DNA of 64,000 nucleotides from Sphingobium scionense (GTDB taxonomy: Bacteria; Pseudomonadota; Alphaproteobacteria; Sphingomonadales; Sphingomonadaceae), in the NCBI RefSeq assembly GCF_014197035.1, contig NZ_JACIEU010000016.1, forward strand, positions 62,001 through 126,000. Direction: 5' to 3'. Positions 1 through 8,636 of this stretch are shown here, piece after piece (within the stretch, counting starts at the first letter, position 1; each line of letters starts with the position of its first letter). Made by a program: the position numbers and the translations under genes. Under the pieces are notes generated by a model. It was not told the DNA's origin and ran no database searches. It worked only from the letters and a program-made list of their open reading frames with translations.

Positions 1-932
1 ACGAACTTGGCGGGCGGCGTGACTTCCGAATATGTCCAGAGCGGCCAGCTCCGGTCATAGAGGTCAAGGCTCGGCACCACGTCGGTCAGGTCGATATTGG
101 CCTGCCAATAGGCGTCGATCGTACCGACATCGCGCCAATAGGGCACCAGTTCGCTTTCCGCGCGCACGCAACTGCTGGAAAAGCGATGCGCCACCGCCTT
201 CCCATGCTTGACGATATAGGGGATGATGTCGCCACCGAAATCGCGCTTGCTGGTCTTGTCGTCGGCGTCGCGCCACAGTTGCTCGATCAGGAATCGGGTG
301 CGAAAGACATAGATGCCCATCGACGCCAATGCCATGTCGGGCTGGCCGGGAATAGCGGGCGGATCCTTGGGCTTTTCAACAAAGGCGGTGATCACGTCGG
401 CTTCGTCGACATGCATCACGCCAAAGCCGACCGCTTCCTTGCGTGGCACCTCCAGGCAGCCGACGGTGACATCCGCGCCACTGTCGACATGCTGCTGCAG
501 CATCAGCTCATAGTCCATCTTGTAGACATGGTCGCCGGCCAGGATGACCATATATTCCGGCGCATAGCTTTCGATGATGTCGATATTCTGGAACACCGCG
601 TCGGCCGTGCCCTCATACCATTGGCTTTCGGAAATACGCTGGCTGGCGGGCAGGATATCGAAGCTCTCGTTGCGCTCGGGCCGCAGGAAGTTCCAGCCGC
701 GCTGCAAATGGCGGATCAGCGAATGGGCCTTATACTGGGTCGCCACGCCGATGCGGCGAATGCCGCTGTTGAGCGCGTTGGACAGCGCAAAGTCGATGAT
801 CCGCGCCTTGCCGCCGAAATGCACCGCCGGCTTGGCCCGCCGGTCGGTCAACTCGGCGAGGCGACTGCCGCGCCCGCCGGCCAGCACATAGGCCATGGCG
901 TCGCGCGCGATCGGCTGATTGCGTTGTTGCAT
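1..932 (-). CDS. glgC: Glucose-1-phosphate adenylyltransferase (3' end outside window)
   Basis: This enzyme makes ADP-glucose from glucose-1-phosphate and ATP, the committed step of bacterial glycogen synthesis in the cytoplasm. The reading frame starts at the ATG whose complement is at 930-932 and runs unbroken off the left edge, giving about 310 residues of a family of about 420. Visible are the N-terminal nucleotidyltransferase motif AGGRGSRLAELTDRRAKP, the segment FGGKARIIDFALSN, the catalytic-region ILAGDHVYKMDYE and the GFGVMHVDE / FVEKP sugar-phosphate region. It lies 48 bases after glgB on the same strand, so it is probably the third gene of a glgP-glgB-glgC operon. The C-terminal beta-helix domain lies beyond the window. 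Confidence 0.95.
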   Translation of the reverse strand, partial: MQQRNQPIARDAMAYVLAGGRGSRLAELTDRRAKPAVHFGGKARIIDFALSNALNSGIRRIGVATQYKAHSLIRHLQRGWNFLRPERNESFDILPASQRISESQWYEGTADAVFQNIDIIESYAPEYMVILAGDHVYKMDYELMLQQHVDSGADVTVGCLEVPRKEAVGFGVMHVDEADVITAFVEKPKDPPAIPGQPDMALASMGIYVFRTRFLIEQLWRDADDKTSKRDFGGDIIPYIVKHGKAVAHRFSSSCVRAESELVPYWRDVGTIDAYWQANIDLTDVVPSLDLYDRSWPLWTYSEVTPPAKF

Positions 933-980
933 TAGGGCTCCTCTCTCGTGCCCGCGACCGCCTGCACGCGTCCGTCGGTA

Positions 981-3155
981 TCAATAGTCCAGTTCCAGCA
1001 TCAAGGTTCCGAAGGGGGGAATGGTTATGTTCGCCCATCCTTCTCCATCGGCCTCGACCACACCCATATTGCCGGCACCGCTGCCGCCATATTCGCCCGC
1101 ATCGGTATTCAGTATCTCGCGCCAGCGGCCGCCGGCCGGCAACCGCATGCGATAGCCATGACGCAGCACCGGGGTGAAATGGCTGATGACGACGATCGGC
1201 GCGAAACCGGGCGCCCGCCGTTGCCAGGCGAAGACGGAGTCCGCAGCGCCATCGACCAGCACCCATTCGAACCCTTCCGCCTCGCAGTCGCGCGCATGCA
1301 GCGCCGGTCGCGATCGGTAGAGCTGGTTAAGATCGCCCACCAGCAACTGCACCCCATGATGGGGGGCATGGTCGACCAAGTGCCAGTCGAGTGCCCGTCC
1401 CTCGCTCCACTCGCCACGCTGGGCGAACTCCTGCCCCATGAACAGCAGCTTCTTGCCGGGATAGCCCCACATGAAGGCATAATAAGCCCGCAATGTCGCG
1501 AATTTCTGCCAGTCGTCACCCGCCATCTTGTGCAGCAGCGACGATTTGCCATGCACCACCTCGTCATGGCTCAGCGCCAGCACGAAATTCTCGGTGAAGG
1601 CGTAGAGCAGGCCGAAGGTGATGTCGTCATGATGATGCTGACGATGCACCGGCTCGCGCGCCAGATAGCGCAGCGTGTCGTGCATGAAGCCCATATTCCA
1701 TTTGAAGCCGAAGCCCAGCCCGCCCTGATGCACCGGCGCCGACACTTGCGGCCAGCTGGTCGATTCCTCGGCGATCGTCATCACGCCGGGAGAGGCCGCA
1801 TAGAGCGCCTTGTTCATCCCCTGCAGGAAGGCGACCGCCTCCACATTCTCCCGCCCGCCATGGTCGTTGGGGATCCATTCGCCGGGCTTTCGCGAATAAT
1901 CGAGGTAGAGCATCGAGGCGACCGCATCGACCCGCAGCCCGTCGACATGATAGCGTTCGGCCCAGAAGAGCGCGTTGTTGGTCAGATATTCCGCCACCTC
2001 GCGCCGGCCGAAATTATAGATCGCCGTGTTCCAGTCCGGCTGGAACCCCCTGCGCGGATCGGCATGTTCATAAAGCGCGGTGCCGTCGAACCGGGCCAGG
2101 CCATGCTCGTCGGTCGGGAAATGCGCCGGCACCCAATCGAGGAGGACGCCGATCCCAGCCCGGTGCGCGCCGTCGACAAAGCGGGCGAACCCCGCCGGAT
2201 CGCCAAAACGCGCTGTCGGCGCATAGAGGCCCAGCGTCTGATAGCCCCAGCTTGGGTCATAGGGAAATTCGCTGATCGGCAGCAATTCGATATGGGTAAA
2301 GCCCATGCCCACGACATAGGGGATCAGCCGCTCGGCCAGCGCATCCCAATGCAGGAACTCGCCATTTTCGTCGCGCTGCCATGACCCGGCATGCACCTCA
2401 TAGATGGAAATGGGCTGGCGCCGCGCATCGGCCTTCTGCCAATAATCGCGGTGTCGTGCATCGCCCCACACATGCGCCGGCGGGCCGTTGACGATCGACG
2501 CGGTCGACGGGCGCAGTTCCGATCGGAAGGCGAAGGGATCGGCCTTGAGCGGCAGCACCACGCCGTCCGGCCCGACAATCTCGAACTTGTAGGGGTGGCC
2601 GATGCCGACTTCGGGCAGGAAGATTTCCCACACACCCGCATCCTGCCGGTGCCGCATCGCCGCGCGCCGTCCGTCCCAGCGGTTGAAGTCGCCAACCACC
2701 GACACGCGCCGGGCATTGGGCGCCCAGACCGCGAAATGGGTGCCCGCCACGCCCTCATGCTCCATCGGATGCGCGCCCAGCTTTTCGAACAGGCGCTTGT
2801 GCGATCCTTCGGCAAAATAATAATCGTCCATCGGCCCAAGCACCGGGCCAAAGCCATAGGGGTCGATCGTCGCATAGGTGCCGCCATCGGCATATTGCGC
2901 CTCGTAGCGCAGGGGCTGGCGCTTGCGGATCTTGACCTTGCCCTCGAACAGCCCGGCCGGGTGGATCAGCGCCAGTTCGCCGACCGGCTTGCCATCCAGC
3001 GTCTGCGCATGGACGCCCACGGCATCGGGCAACAATACGCAGGTGGTAAAACCAGCCTTGTCGCTGCCGGGATCGGCCGGATGCACGCCAAGCGTCGCGA
3101 AGGGATCGGCATCCCGCCCTTCGACCAGCCGGTCGATCTGCTCCGGCGTCAGCAC
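981..3155 (-). CDS. glgB: 1,4-alpha-glucan branching enzyme
   Basis: This GH13 branching enzyme introduces alpha-1,6 branches into glycogen. The 724-residue length matches the usual 720-730. An N-terminal CBM48-like module (about 15-100) precedes a second early-set domain around GTHFAVWAPNARRVSVVGDFN (139-159) and the TIM barrel. Active-site residues are readable: nucleophile Asp410 in GLRVDAVASMLYLDY, acid/base Glu463 in IAEESTSWP, and the transition-state stabilising Asp in LSHDEVVHGK near 531. A C-terminal all-beta domain follows. The start is 39 bases from the glgP stop, and glgC follows after 48 bases, which supports co-transcription. Confidence 0.97.
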   Translation of the reverse strand: MLTPEQIDRLVEGRDADPFATLGVHPADPGSDKAGFTTCVLLPDAVGVHAQTLDGKPVGELALIHPAGLFEGKVKIRKRQPLRYEAQYADGGTYATIDPYGFGPVLGPMDDYYFAEGSHKRLFEKLGAHPMEHEGVAGTHFAVWAPNARRVSVVGDFNRWDGRRAAMRHRQDAGVWEIFLPEVGIGHPYKFEIVGPDGVVLPLKADPFAFRSELRPSTASIVNGPPAHVWGDARHRDYWQKADARRQPISIYEVHAGSWQRDENGEFLHWDALAERLIPYVVGMGFTHIELLPISEFPYDPSWGYQTLGLYAPTARFGDPAGFARFVDGAHRAGIGVLLDWVPAHFPTDEHGLARFDGTALYEHADPRRGFQPDWNTAIYNFGRREVAEYLTNNALFWAERYHVDGLRVDAVASMLYLDYSRKPGEWIPNDHGGRENVEAVAFLQGMNKALYAASPGVMTIAEESTSWPQVSAPVHQGGLGFGFKWNMGFMHDTLRYLAREPVHRQHHHDDITFGLLYAFTENFVLALSHDEVVHGKSSLLHKMAGDDWQKFATLRAYYAFMWGYPGKKLLFMGQEFAQRGEWSEGRALDWHLVDHAPHHGVQLLVGDLNQLYRSRPALHARDCEAEGFEWVLVDGAADSVFAWQRRAPGFAPIVVISHFTPVLRHGYRMRLPAGGRWREILNTDAGEYGGSGAGNMGVVEADGEGWANITIPPFGTLMLELDY

Positions 3156-3194
3156 GCTCCTATCTCCCGTCTCCGCCGACTACGGCCATCATTA

Positions 3195-5660
3195 TCATCC
3201 CATCTTCCAGATGTCGGCGGCATATTCGCGGATCGTCCGGTCGGACGAGAACCAGCCCATGCGCGCGACATTGTGGATCGCCTTCTTCGCCCACAATGCC
3301 TGATCCTGCCAGATGCCATCGACCCGGCGCTGCGCAGCGGCATAGCTGTCGAAATCGGCCGCCACCATGAACCAGTCATGGTCGTAGATGCCCTGGATCA
3401 GATCCTTGTAGCGATTGGGGTCGTCGGGTGAAAAGACGCCGCTGGCAATGGCATTGAGCGCCTGGCTCAGTTCCCGGCTCTGCTCGATCGCCGCGCGCGG
3501 ATCATAGCCCTCGGCGCGGCGCTGGTTCACCTCGGCAGCGGTCAGGCCGAAGATCATGATATTGTCCTCGCCGACATGGTCGCGCATTTCGACATTGGCG
3601 CCGTCCAGCGTACCGATGGTCAACGCACCATTGACCGCAAATTTCATGTTGCCGGTGCCCGACGCTTCCATGCCGGCGGTCGATATCTGTTCGCTGAGGT
3701 CCGCCGCCGGGATCATCATCTCGGCCATGGAGACATTATAGTTCGGCACGAACTGCACCTTCAGCAGCCCTTGCACCGACGGATCATGATTGATCGCGCG
3801 AGCGACATCGCCCGCCAGCTTTATGATCAGCTTGGCATTATGATAGCTGGGCGCCGCCTTGCCGCCGAACAGCTTCACCCGTGGCACCCAGTCCTTTTCC
3901 GGATGCGAGCGGATCTGGTCATAGAGCGCCACCGCCTCGATGATGTTGAGCAGTTGCCGCTTATATTCATGAATGCGCTTGATCTGGATGTCGAACAGCG
4001 CGTCGGCGTCGATCCGCGCATTGATCCGCTTGCGCAGCAAATCGGCCAGCGCGACCTTGTTGAAGCGCTTCACCGCCAGGAACCGCTCCTGGAAGGCAGT
4101 GTCGTCGGCGAAATTGTCAAGCTCGCGCAGCGCCTCGGCATCGTCCATGAAACGGTCGCCGATCGCCTCGCGGATCAGTTCGAACAGTCCATGATTGCAC
4201 TGCATCAGCCAGCGGCGGAAGGTGACGCCATTGGTCTTGTTGTTGATCCGCGCCGGATAGAGCTTGTGCAGATCGGCAAAGACCGTGACCTTCATCAGGT
4301 CGGTATGCAGCGCCGACACGCCATTGACGCTGTGCGACCCAGCGAAAGCAAGGTTGCCCATCCGCACCCTCCGCTCACCCCCCTCGTCGATCAGCGAGAT
4401 GGTGCCGATCGCATGATCGTCGAACTGGGCCGACTTGCGCGCCTCGGCGAGCAGCCGGCTGTTGACGGCATAGACGATCTGCATGTGCCGGGGCAGCAAT
4501 CGCTCGAACAGGGGGACCGGCCAGCTTTCCAGCGCCTCGGGCAGCAAAGTGTGATTGGTGTAGCTGAAGGTCCGGCGGGTAATGTCCCAGCCCTCGTCGA
4601 AATCCAGCCCATGCTCGTCGAGCAGGATGCGCATCAGTTCCGCCACCGCCACCGCCGGATGGGTGTCGTTGAGCTGGATCGCCGCCTTGTCGGGCAGCGT
4701 CTGGATGCTGCCGAAATATTGGATATGCCGGCGGACGATGTCCTGCAGCGAGGCGGAGGAGAAGAAATATTCCTGCCGCAGCCGCAATTCCTGCCCCGCC
4801 GGCGAAGAGTCGGCGGGATAGAGGACGCGGGTCAGCGCCTCGGCCCGGTTGCTTTCGGACAGCGCACCCAGATGGTCGCCGGCATTGAACTTGTCGAGCA
4901 GGATCGGGTCGATCGGCTGTGCTTCCCACAGGCGCAGCGTGTTGACCCGCCTGCCGCGCCAGCCGGCGATCGGCGTGTCATAGGGGGTGGCGATCACCCG
5001 TTCGGCCGGGCGCCAGTTCATCTGGTGCGGCCCACAATCCTCGCACTCGGCCGGATCGACGCGCCCGCCAAAACCGACCTCGTAACTCGCCTCGCGCCGC
5101 TCGAACTCCCAGGGATTGCCATGCGCCAGCCAATTTTCCGGCAGTTCCACCTGCCAGCCGTCGCTGATCTCCTGCCGGAACATGCCGTTCACATAGCGAA
5201 TGCCATAGCCATAGGCCGGGATGTCGACCGTCGCCATGCTCTCCATGAAGCAGGCGGCGAGGCGCCCGAGGCCACCATTGCCCAGCGCCGCATCGGGCTC
5301 CAGCGCGGCGATCAGGTCGAGGTCGACGCCGAGCGAGTCGAGCGCCGCCTGCAAATCGTCCAGCATTTCCATATTCGATGCCGCGTCGCGCATCAGCCGG
5401 CCGATCAGGAACTCCAGGCTCAGATAATAGACCCGGCGTCCCTGCTCCTCATAGGTCTTGTGGGTGGACTCGATCCATGCGTCGATCACCCGGTCGCGGA
5501 TCGAAAGGATGACGGCGTGCAACCAGTCATGCGGCTTGGCCGCCTTGGCATCCTTGCCGATGCGATAGGTCAATCGCTCGACAATCTCATGGGCCAGAAT
5601 CTGCGGATCAACCTGCCGGGGTGCCGGCTTGGGAAGCTGCGTCTCGCCCTTGAGATTCAT
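3195..5660 (-). CDS. glgP: Glycogen/starch phosphorylase
   Basis: This PLP-dependent phosphorylase releases glucose-1-phosphate from the non-reducing ends of glycogen. Its 821 residues fit the family (about 815). The pyridoxal-phosphate lysine lies in the motif EASGTGNMKFAVNGA, and the conserved segments EPDAALGNGGLGRLAACF and RRWLMQCN are present. An AAGGGG ribosome site lies about 9 bases upstream of the ATG. It is the first of the glg genes here, followed by glgB and glgC, so breakdown and synthesis enzymes are encoded together as in many Proteobacteria. A 120-base gap separates it from the upstream serine hydrolase; a weak TTGGCA/CCATCA promoter may lie there, but this is tentative. Confidence 0.97.
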   Translation of the reverse strand: MNLKGETQLPKPAPRQVDPQILAHEIVERLTYRIGKDAKAAKPHDWLHAVILSIRDRVIDAWIESTHKTYEEQGRRVYYLSLEFLIGRLMRDAASNMEMLDDLQAALDSLGVDLDLIAALEPDAALGNGGLGRLAACFMESMATVDIPAYGYGIRYVNGMFRQEISDGWQVELPENWLAHGNPWEFERREASYEVGFGGRVDPAECEDCGPHQMNWRPAERVIATPYDTPIAGWRGRRVNTLRLWEAQPIDPILLDKFNAGDHLGALSESNRAEALTRVLYPADSSPAGQELRLRQEYFFSSASLQDIVRRHIQYFGSIQTLPDKAAIQLNDTHPAVAVAELMRILLDEHGLDFDEGWDITRRTFSYTNHTLLPEALESWPVPLFERLLPRHMQIVYAVNSRLLAEARKSAQFDDHAIGTISLIDEGGERRVRMGNLAFAGSHSVNGVSALHTDLMKVTVFADLHKLYPARINNKTNGVTFRRWLMQCNHGLFELIREAIGDRFMDDAEALRELDNFADDTAFQERFLAVKRFNKVALADLLRKRINARIDADALFDIQIKRIHEYKRQLLNIIEAVALYDQIRSHPEKDWVPRVKLFGGKAAPSYHNAKLIIKLAGDVARAINHDPSVQGLLKVQFVPNYNVSMAEMMIPAADLSEQISTAGMEASGTGNMKFAVNGALTIGTLDGANVEMRDHVGEDNIMIFGLTAAEVNQRRAEGYDPRAAIEQSRELSQALNAIASGVFSPDDPNRYKDLIQGIYDHDWFMVAADFDSYAAAQRRVDGIWQDQALWAKKAIHNVARMGWFSSDRTIREYAADIWKMG

Positions 5661-5780
5661 GGCCGGGTTCCCCTTTATGAGTCACGGGGGATGATGGCAC
5701 AGCGCGCTTCGCCATGCCAATCCATTTTTTTGCAGCGCAGCATGGACTTTTCCCGCTTCTTTCTGCGGGCTTGGCCTGCC

Positions 5781-7001
5781 TCAGCCCTGACGGCGTCGCG
5801 TGACGATCGCCGCCCCGATCCCGGCCCGCAGTTCGGCCCGCACCGGATGGGTGCTGGACGGCAGATGCTGGGTCATGAACAGGCCGATCAGCCGCTCGAC
5901 CGGGTCGATGAAGAAATAGGTCGAAAACACCCCGCCCCAGTAAAATTGCTGGTTCGCCAGCGTCATCGCGAAACCCAGGCCGAAACCGACGCCGGCATAA
6001 TCCGCTTCGCTGAACATCGCCTGCGACATGCTGGCAAGATCGCCGCCGCCGGGCAGATGATTGGTCCGCATCTGCGCCACCGTTTCGGGCAGCAACAGCC
6101 GCGTGCCATCCAGTTCGCCGCCGCGCAGCAGCATCCGGGCAAAGCGATGATAGTCGGCGGTGGAGGAAATCAGCCCGCCCCCGCCCGAACGGAAGCGCAG
6201 CTTGCGCCGCCAACTGGTGCGCGCGCCGCGATCCTTGAGCTTCAGCCGGTCATCCTCCAGTCGCCAGGCGTCGGTCAGACGGTCGATCCGGTCCGGCGGG
6301 ATGGTGAAGAATGTGTCCTCCATGCCAAGCGGCGCAAAGATATGCTCGCGATAATGGCGCTCCAGATCCTGCCCCGACAGACGCTCGACGATCACGCCCA
6401 GCACATCGGTGGACACGCCGTAATTCCACCGATCCCCCGGTGAGAACTCCAGCGGCAAGCTTGCGAGGTCAGCGATGAACGCGTCCGACGACCGCTTCTG
6501 CTGAAACTCGTCCAGTCCCAGTTCGCGATAGCGTGCATCGATCGGCGTCTGGCGTTGCAGCCCATAGGTCAGGCCAGATGTATGGCGCAGCAGGTCGATC
6601 ATCCGCATCGGGCGCGTCATCCGTCCACGCCCGTCCGCACCGACCCGCAGATCGGCAAATTCGGGCAGCACATCGGTCACCGGATCGTCCAGCGCCACCT
6701 GGCCCTGCTCGACTAGCCGCATGAAGGCGACGCTGGTGACCGGCTTGGTCATGGATGCGATGCGGAACAGCGCATCGGCCTGCAACGGCTCGCCGGTCGC
6801 CCGCGCCTGCCCACGGCTGACCGACAGCAACGGCACCTCGTCGCGCGACACCAGCATCTGCATGTGCGGCAATTTGCCGCTCTGCACATAGGTCCGGTCC
6901 AGATGATCGATCAGCGCATCCAGCCGGTCGGAATCCATTCCCGCCGCCTGTGCCGCCGCCGCATCCGTCACCTTCGCTATCGCCATGTCCGCTCCTGCCA
7001 T
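5781..7001 (-). CDS. Serine hydrolase of the class C beta-lactamase / EstB family
   Basis: The 406-residue protein has the beta-lactamase-fold active-site motif SMTK at 83-86 (ASMTKPVTSVAF) and a later tyrosine in WNYGVSTDVLGV, the pattern of EstB-type esterases and class C-related hydrolases rather than true AmpC. No signal peptide is obvious, so it is probably cytoplasmic. Substrate cannot be told from sequence; esterase or peptidase activity is likely, and clinically relevant beta-lactam hydrolysis is not implied. It lies upstream of glgP on the same strand with a 120-base gap. Its start at 7001 is divergent from the sigma-factor gene with very little space between. Confidence 0.85.
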   Translation of the reverse strand: MAGADMAIAKVTDAAAAQAAGMDSDRLDALIDHLDRTYVQSGKLPHMQMLVSRDEVPLLSVSRGQARATGEPLQADALFRIASMTKPVTSVAFMRLVEQGQVALDDPVTDVLPEFADLRVGADGRGRMTRPMRMIDLLRHTSGLTYGLQRQTPIDARYRELGLDEFQQKRSSDAFIADLASLPLEFSPGDRWNYGVSTDVLGVIVERLSGQDLERHYREHIFAPLGMEDTFFTIPPDRIDRLTDAWRLEDDRLKLKDRGARTSWRRKLRFRSGGGGLISSTADYHRFARMLLRGGELDGTRLLLPETVAQMRTNHLPGGGDLASMSQAMFSEADYAGVGFGLGFAMTLANQQFYWGGVFSTYFFIDPVERLIGLFMTQHLPSSTHPVRAELRAGIGAAIVTRRRQG

Positions 7002-7144
7002 AGGCGAACCGGGCTAGAGCAAGCCGCGCGTCAGGTAAATGATTTCAGGCCATGACCGGTCCATCGGTGCCTTGCCATTGCCAAGACCCCACCCCTGCCT
7101 CTATGGCAACCCGCCTGATCGCCAATACCGGACGCACCACAGGC

Positions 7145-7657
7145 ATGGCCACGGGCCTTTCTGCTATCTTCTTCCAGAATCGCGCTGCTCTGCTGCGCTT
7201 CCTGCGCGCGCGCGGTGCGGGCGAGGATGCAGAAGATCTGCTGCAGGACATGTGGATGAAGCTGGAGGCCAAGGATCTGGGACCGGTCGCCGATCCCCTG
7301 CCCTATCTCTACCGCATGGCCAACAACCTCATGCTCGACCGCTATCGCTCCGCCACCCGGCGCGAACGGCGCGAGCAGGACTGGGCCGAAGGGGCCGGCG
7401 GGGTGATGGCCGACCCGAATGACGATCTGGCGGTGGACGAACGCATGATCCTCAATCAGCGGCTGGAACAGGCGCGGGGCATATTGGCCGATCTTGGCCC
7501 GCGCGTCGAACTGGTGTTCCGCCGCTTCCGCATAGAGGGGGTCGGCCAGCGGCTGATCGCGGAGGAATTGGGGGTCAGCCTGACCACGGTCGAGAAGGAT
7601 CTGCAAAAGGCCTATCGCGCGATGCTTGCGCTCAAGCAAAGTCTGGATACGGAATGA
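7145..7657 (+). CDS. ECF RNA polymerase sigma factor, FecI type
   Basis: This group IV sigma factor probably directs RNA polymerase to promoters linked to the downstream receptor. Region 2 is visible in FFQNRAALLRFLRARG, then EDAEDLLQDMWMKLEA and YLYRMANNLMLDRYR. Region 4 is visible in LVFRRFRIEGVGQRL, then IAEELGVSLTTVEKDLQKA. The frame is open from 7052, but starting at ATG 7145 gives 170 residues, the normal FecI length; ATG 7103 is another possibility and none has a strong ribosome site. The anti-sigma gene follows after 37 bases and the TonB-dependent receptor after that, the classical fecI-fecR-fecA order. Confidence 0.92.
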   Translation: MATGLSAIFFQNRAALLRFLRARGAGEDAEDLLQDMWMKLEAKDLGPVADPLPYLYRMANNLMLDRYRSATRRERREQDWAEGAGGVMADPNDDLAVDERMILNQRLEQARGILADLGPRVELVFRRFRIEGVGQRLIAEELGVSLTTVEKDLQKAYRAMLALKQSLDTE

Positions 7658-7694
7658 GCGGATCGGCGGCGTCTGGCTCTTCAAGGGGCAAGAA

Positions 7695-8636
7695 ATGAAC
7701 AGGGCACAGGCCATGATGAACGAGGAGGCGCTCGGGTGGGTCATCCGCACGCGCGATCCCGAATTTGACGACTGGGACGCCTTCACCATCTGGCTGGAGG
7801 GCGATCCCGAGCGCGCGGCCGCCTATGATGTGCTGATGGCGGCGGACGCGGACCTGGCGGACATGGTTCCGGCAGAGCCCGTCGTCATGCCTGTCGCCGC
7901 CAATGACCCGGGCGTTCGTCGCCCGCTGCGCTGGATCGGCGGCGGCGCGATCGCCGCGGCGCTGGTTGCCGCGGTCTCGGTCGGCCTGCTCAGCCGCAGC
8001 GATATCTACAGCATCACCACCCGCCCCGGCGAAACCCGCAGCATCGCACTGGACGACGGCACCAGGATCGAACTGAACGGCGGCACCAGCCTGCGCCTCG
8101 ACCGCAAGAATGCGCGCTTTGCCGCGCTCGACGCCGGCGAAGCCGCCTTCACCGTGCGCCATGACGCCGCCAATCCGTTCCGCGTGACCGTCGGCGACGC
8201 CGTGTTCGAGGATGCCGGCACCGTCTTCAACATCGTCCATAGCGGCGATGCGACGCGCATCGGCGTGTCCGAGGGCAAGGTGATCTACAATCCGCAGGCC
8301 GAAGCCATCGCGCTGCCCGCCGGCCGTGCGCTGAGCGACGGCGCCGAAGGGCTGCGCGTGATGGACGTCGCGCCGCAGGCCGTCGCCAGTTGGCGCCAGG
8401 GCCAGCTTATCTACGCCAACGCGCCCGTCGGCGACGTGACGCAGGACATCGCCCGCTCGCTGGGCGTAACTCTGGCCGCGACGCCCGGTGCTCGCGCCAT
8501 GCGCTTTACCGGCACGATCCGGCTGGAACGGGATCCGTCCCGCTTCTTCGCTGCTGCCGCGCCCCTGATGGGGCTGTCTGCCATCCGACAGGGGAATGGA
8601 TGGCTGCTGAAGGAAGGGGATGGGTCGCAGAACTGA
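7695..8636 (+). CDS. FecR family anti-sigma / sigma regulator
   Basis: This inner-membrane regulator passes the signal from the outer-membrane receptor to the ECF sigma factor. It has an N-terminal DUF4880-like cytoplasmic domain (WVIRTRDPEFDDWDAFTIWL), a single membrane segment (GGGAIAAALVAAVSVGLL), then a periplasmic FecR domain with TRPGETRSIALDDGTRIELN and the C-terminal STN-like end AAPLMGLSAI. The start at 7695 is chosen because a purine-rich GGGGCAAGA sits just upstream; upstream in-frame extension lacks homology to the family. Its 3' end overlaps the receptor start by 17 bases, suggesting translational coupling. Confidence 0.92.
   Translation: MNRAQAMMNEEALGWVIRTRDPEFDDWDAFTIWLEGDPERAAAYDVLMAADADLADMVPAEPVVMPVAANDPGVRRPLRWIGGGAIAAALVAAVSVGLLSRSDIYSITTRPGETRSIALDDGTRIELNGGTSLRLDRKNARFAALDAGEAAFTVRHDAANPFRVTVGDAVFEDAGTVFNIVHSGDATRIGVSEGKVIYNPQAEAIALPAGRALSDGAEGLRVMDVAPQAVASWRQGQLIYANAPVGDVTQDIARSLGVTLAATPGARAMRFTGTIRLERDPSRFFAAAAPLMGLSAIRQGNGWLLKEGDGSQN

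Noticed and set aside
3576..6443. 955-residue rightward open frame antisense to glgP and the serine hydrolase
   Set aside because: It mirrors real genes with clear family motifs on the other strand; high GC at third positions opens the antisense frame. It has no ribosome site and His/Arg/Asp-rich composition typical of shadows.
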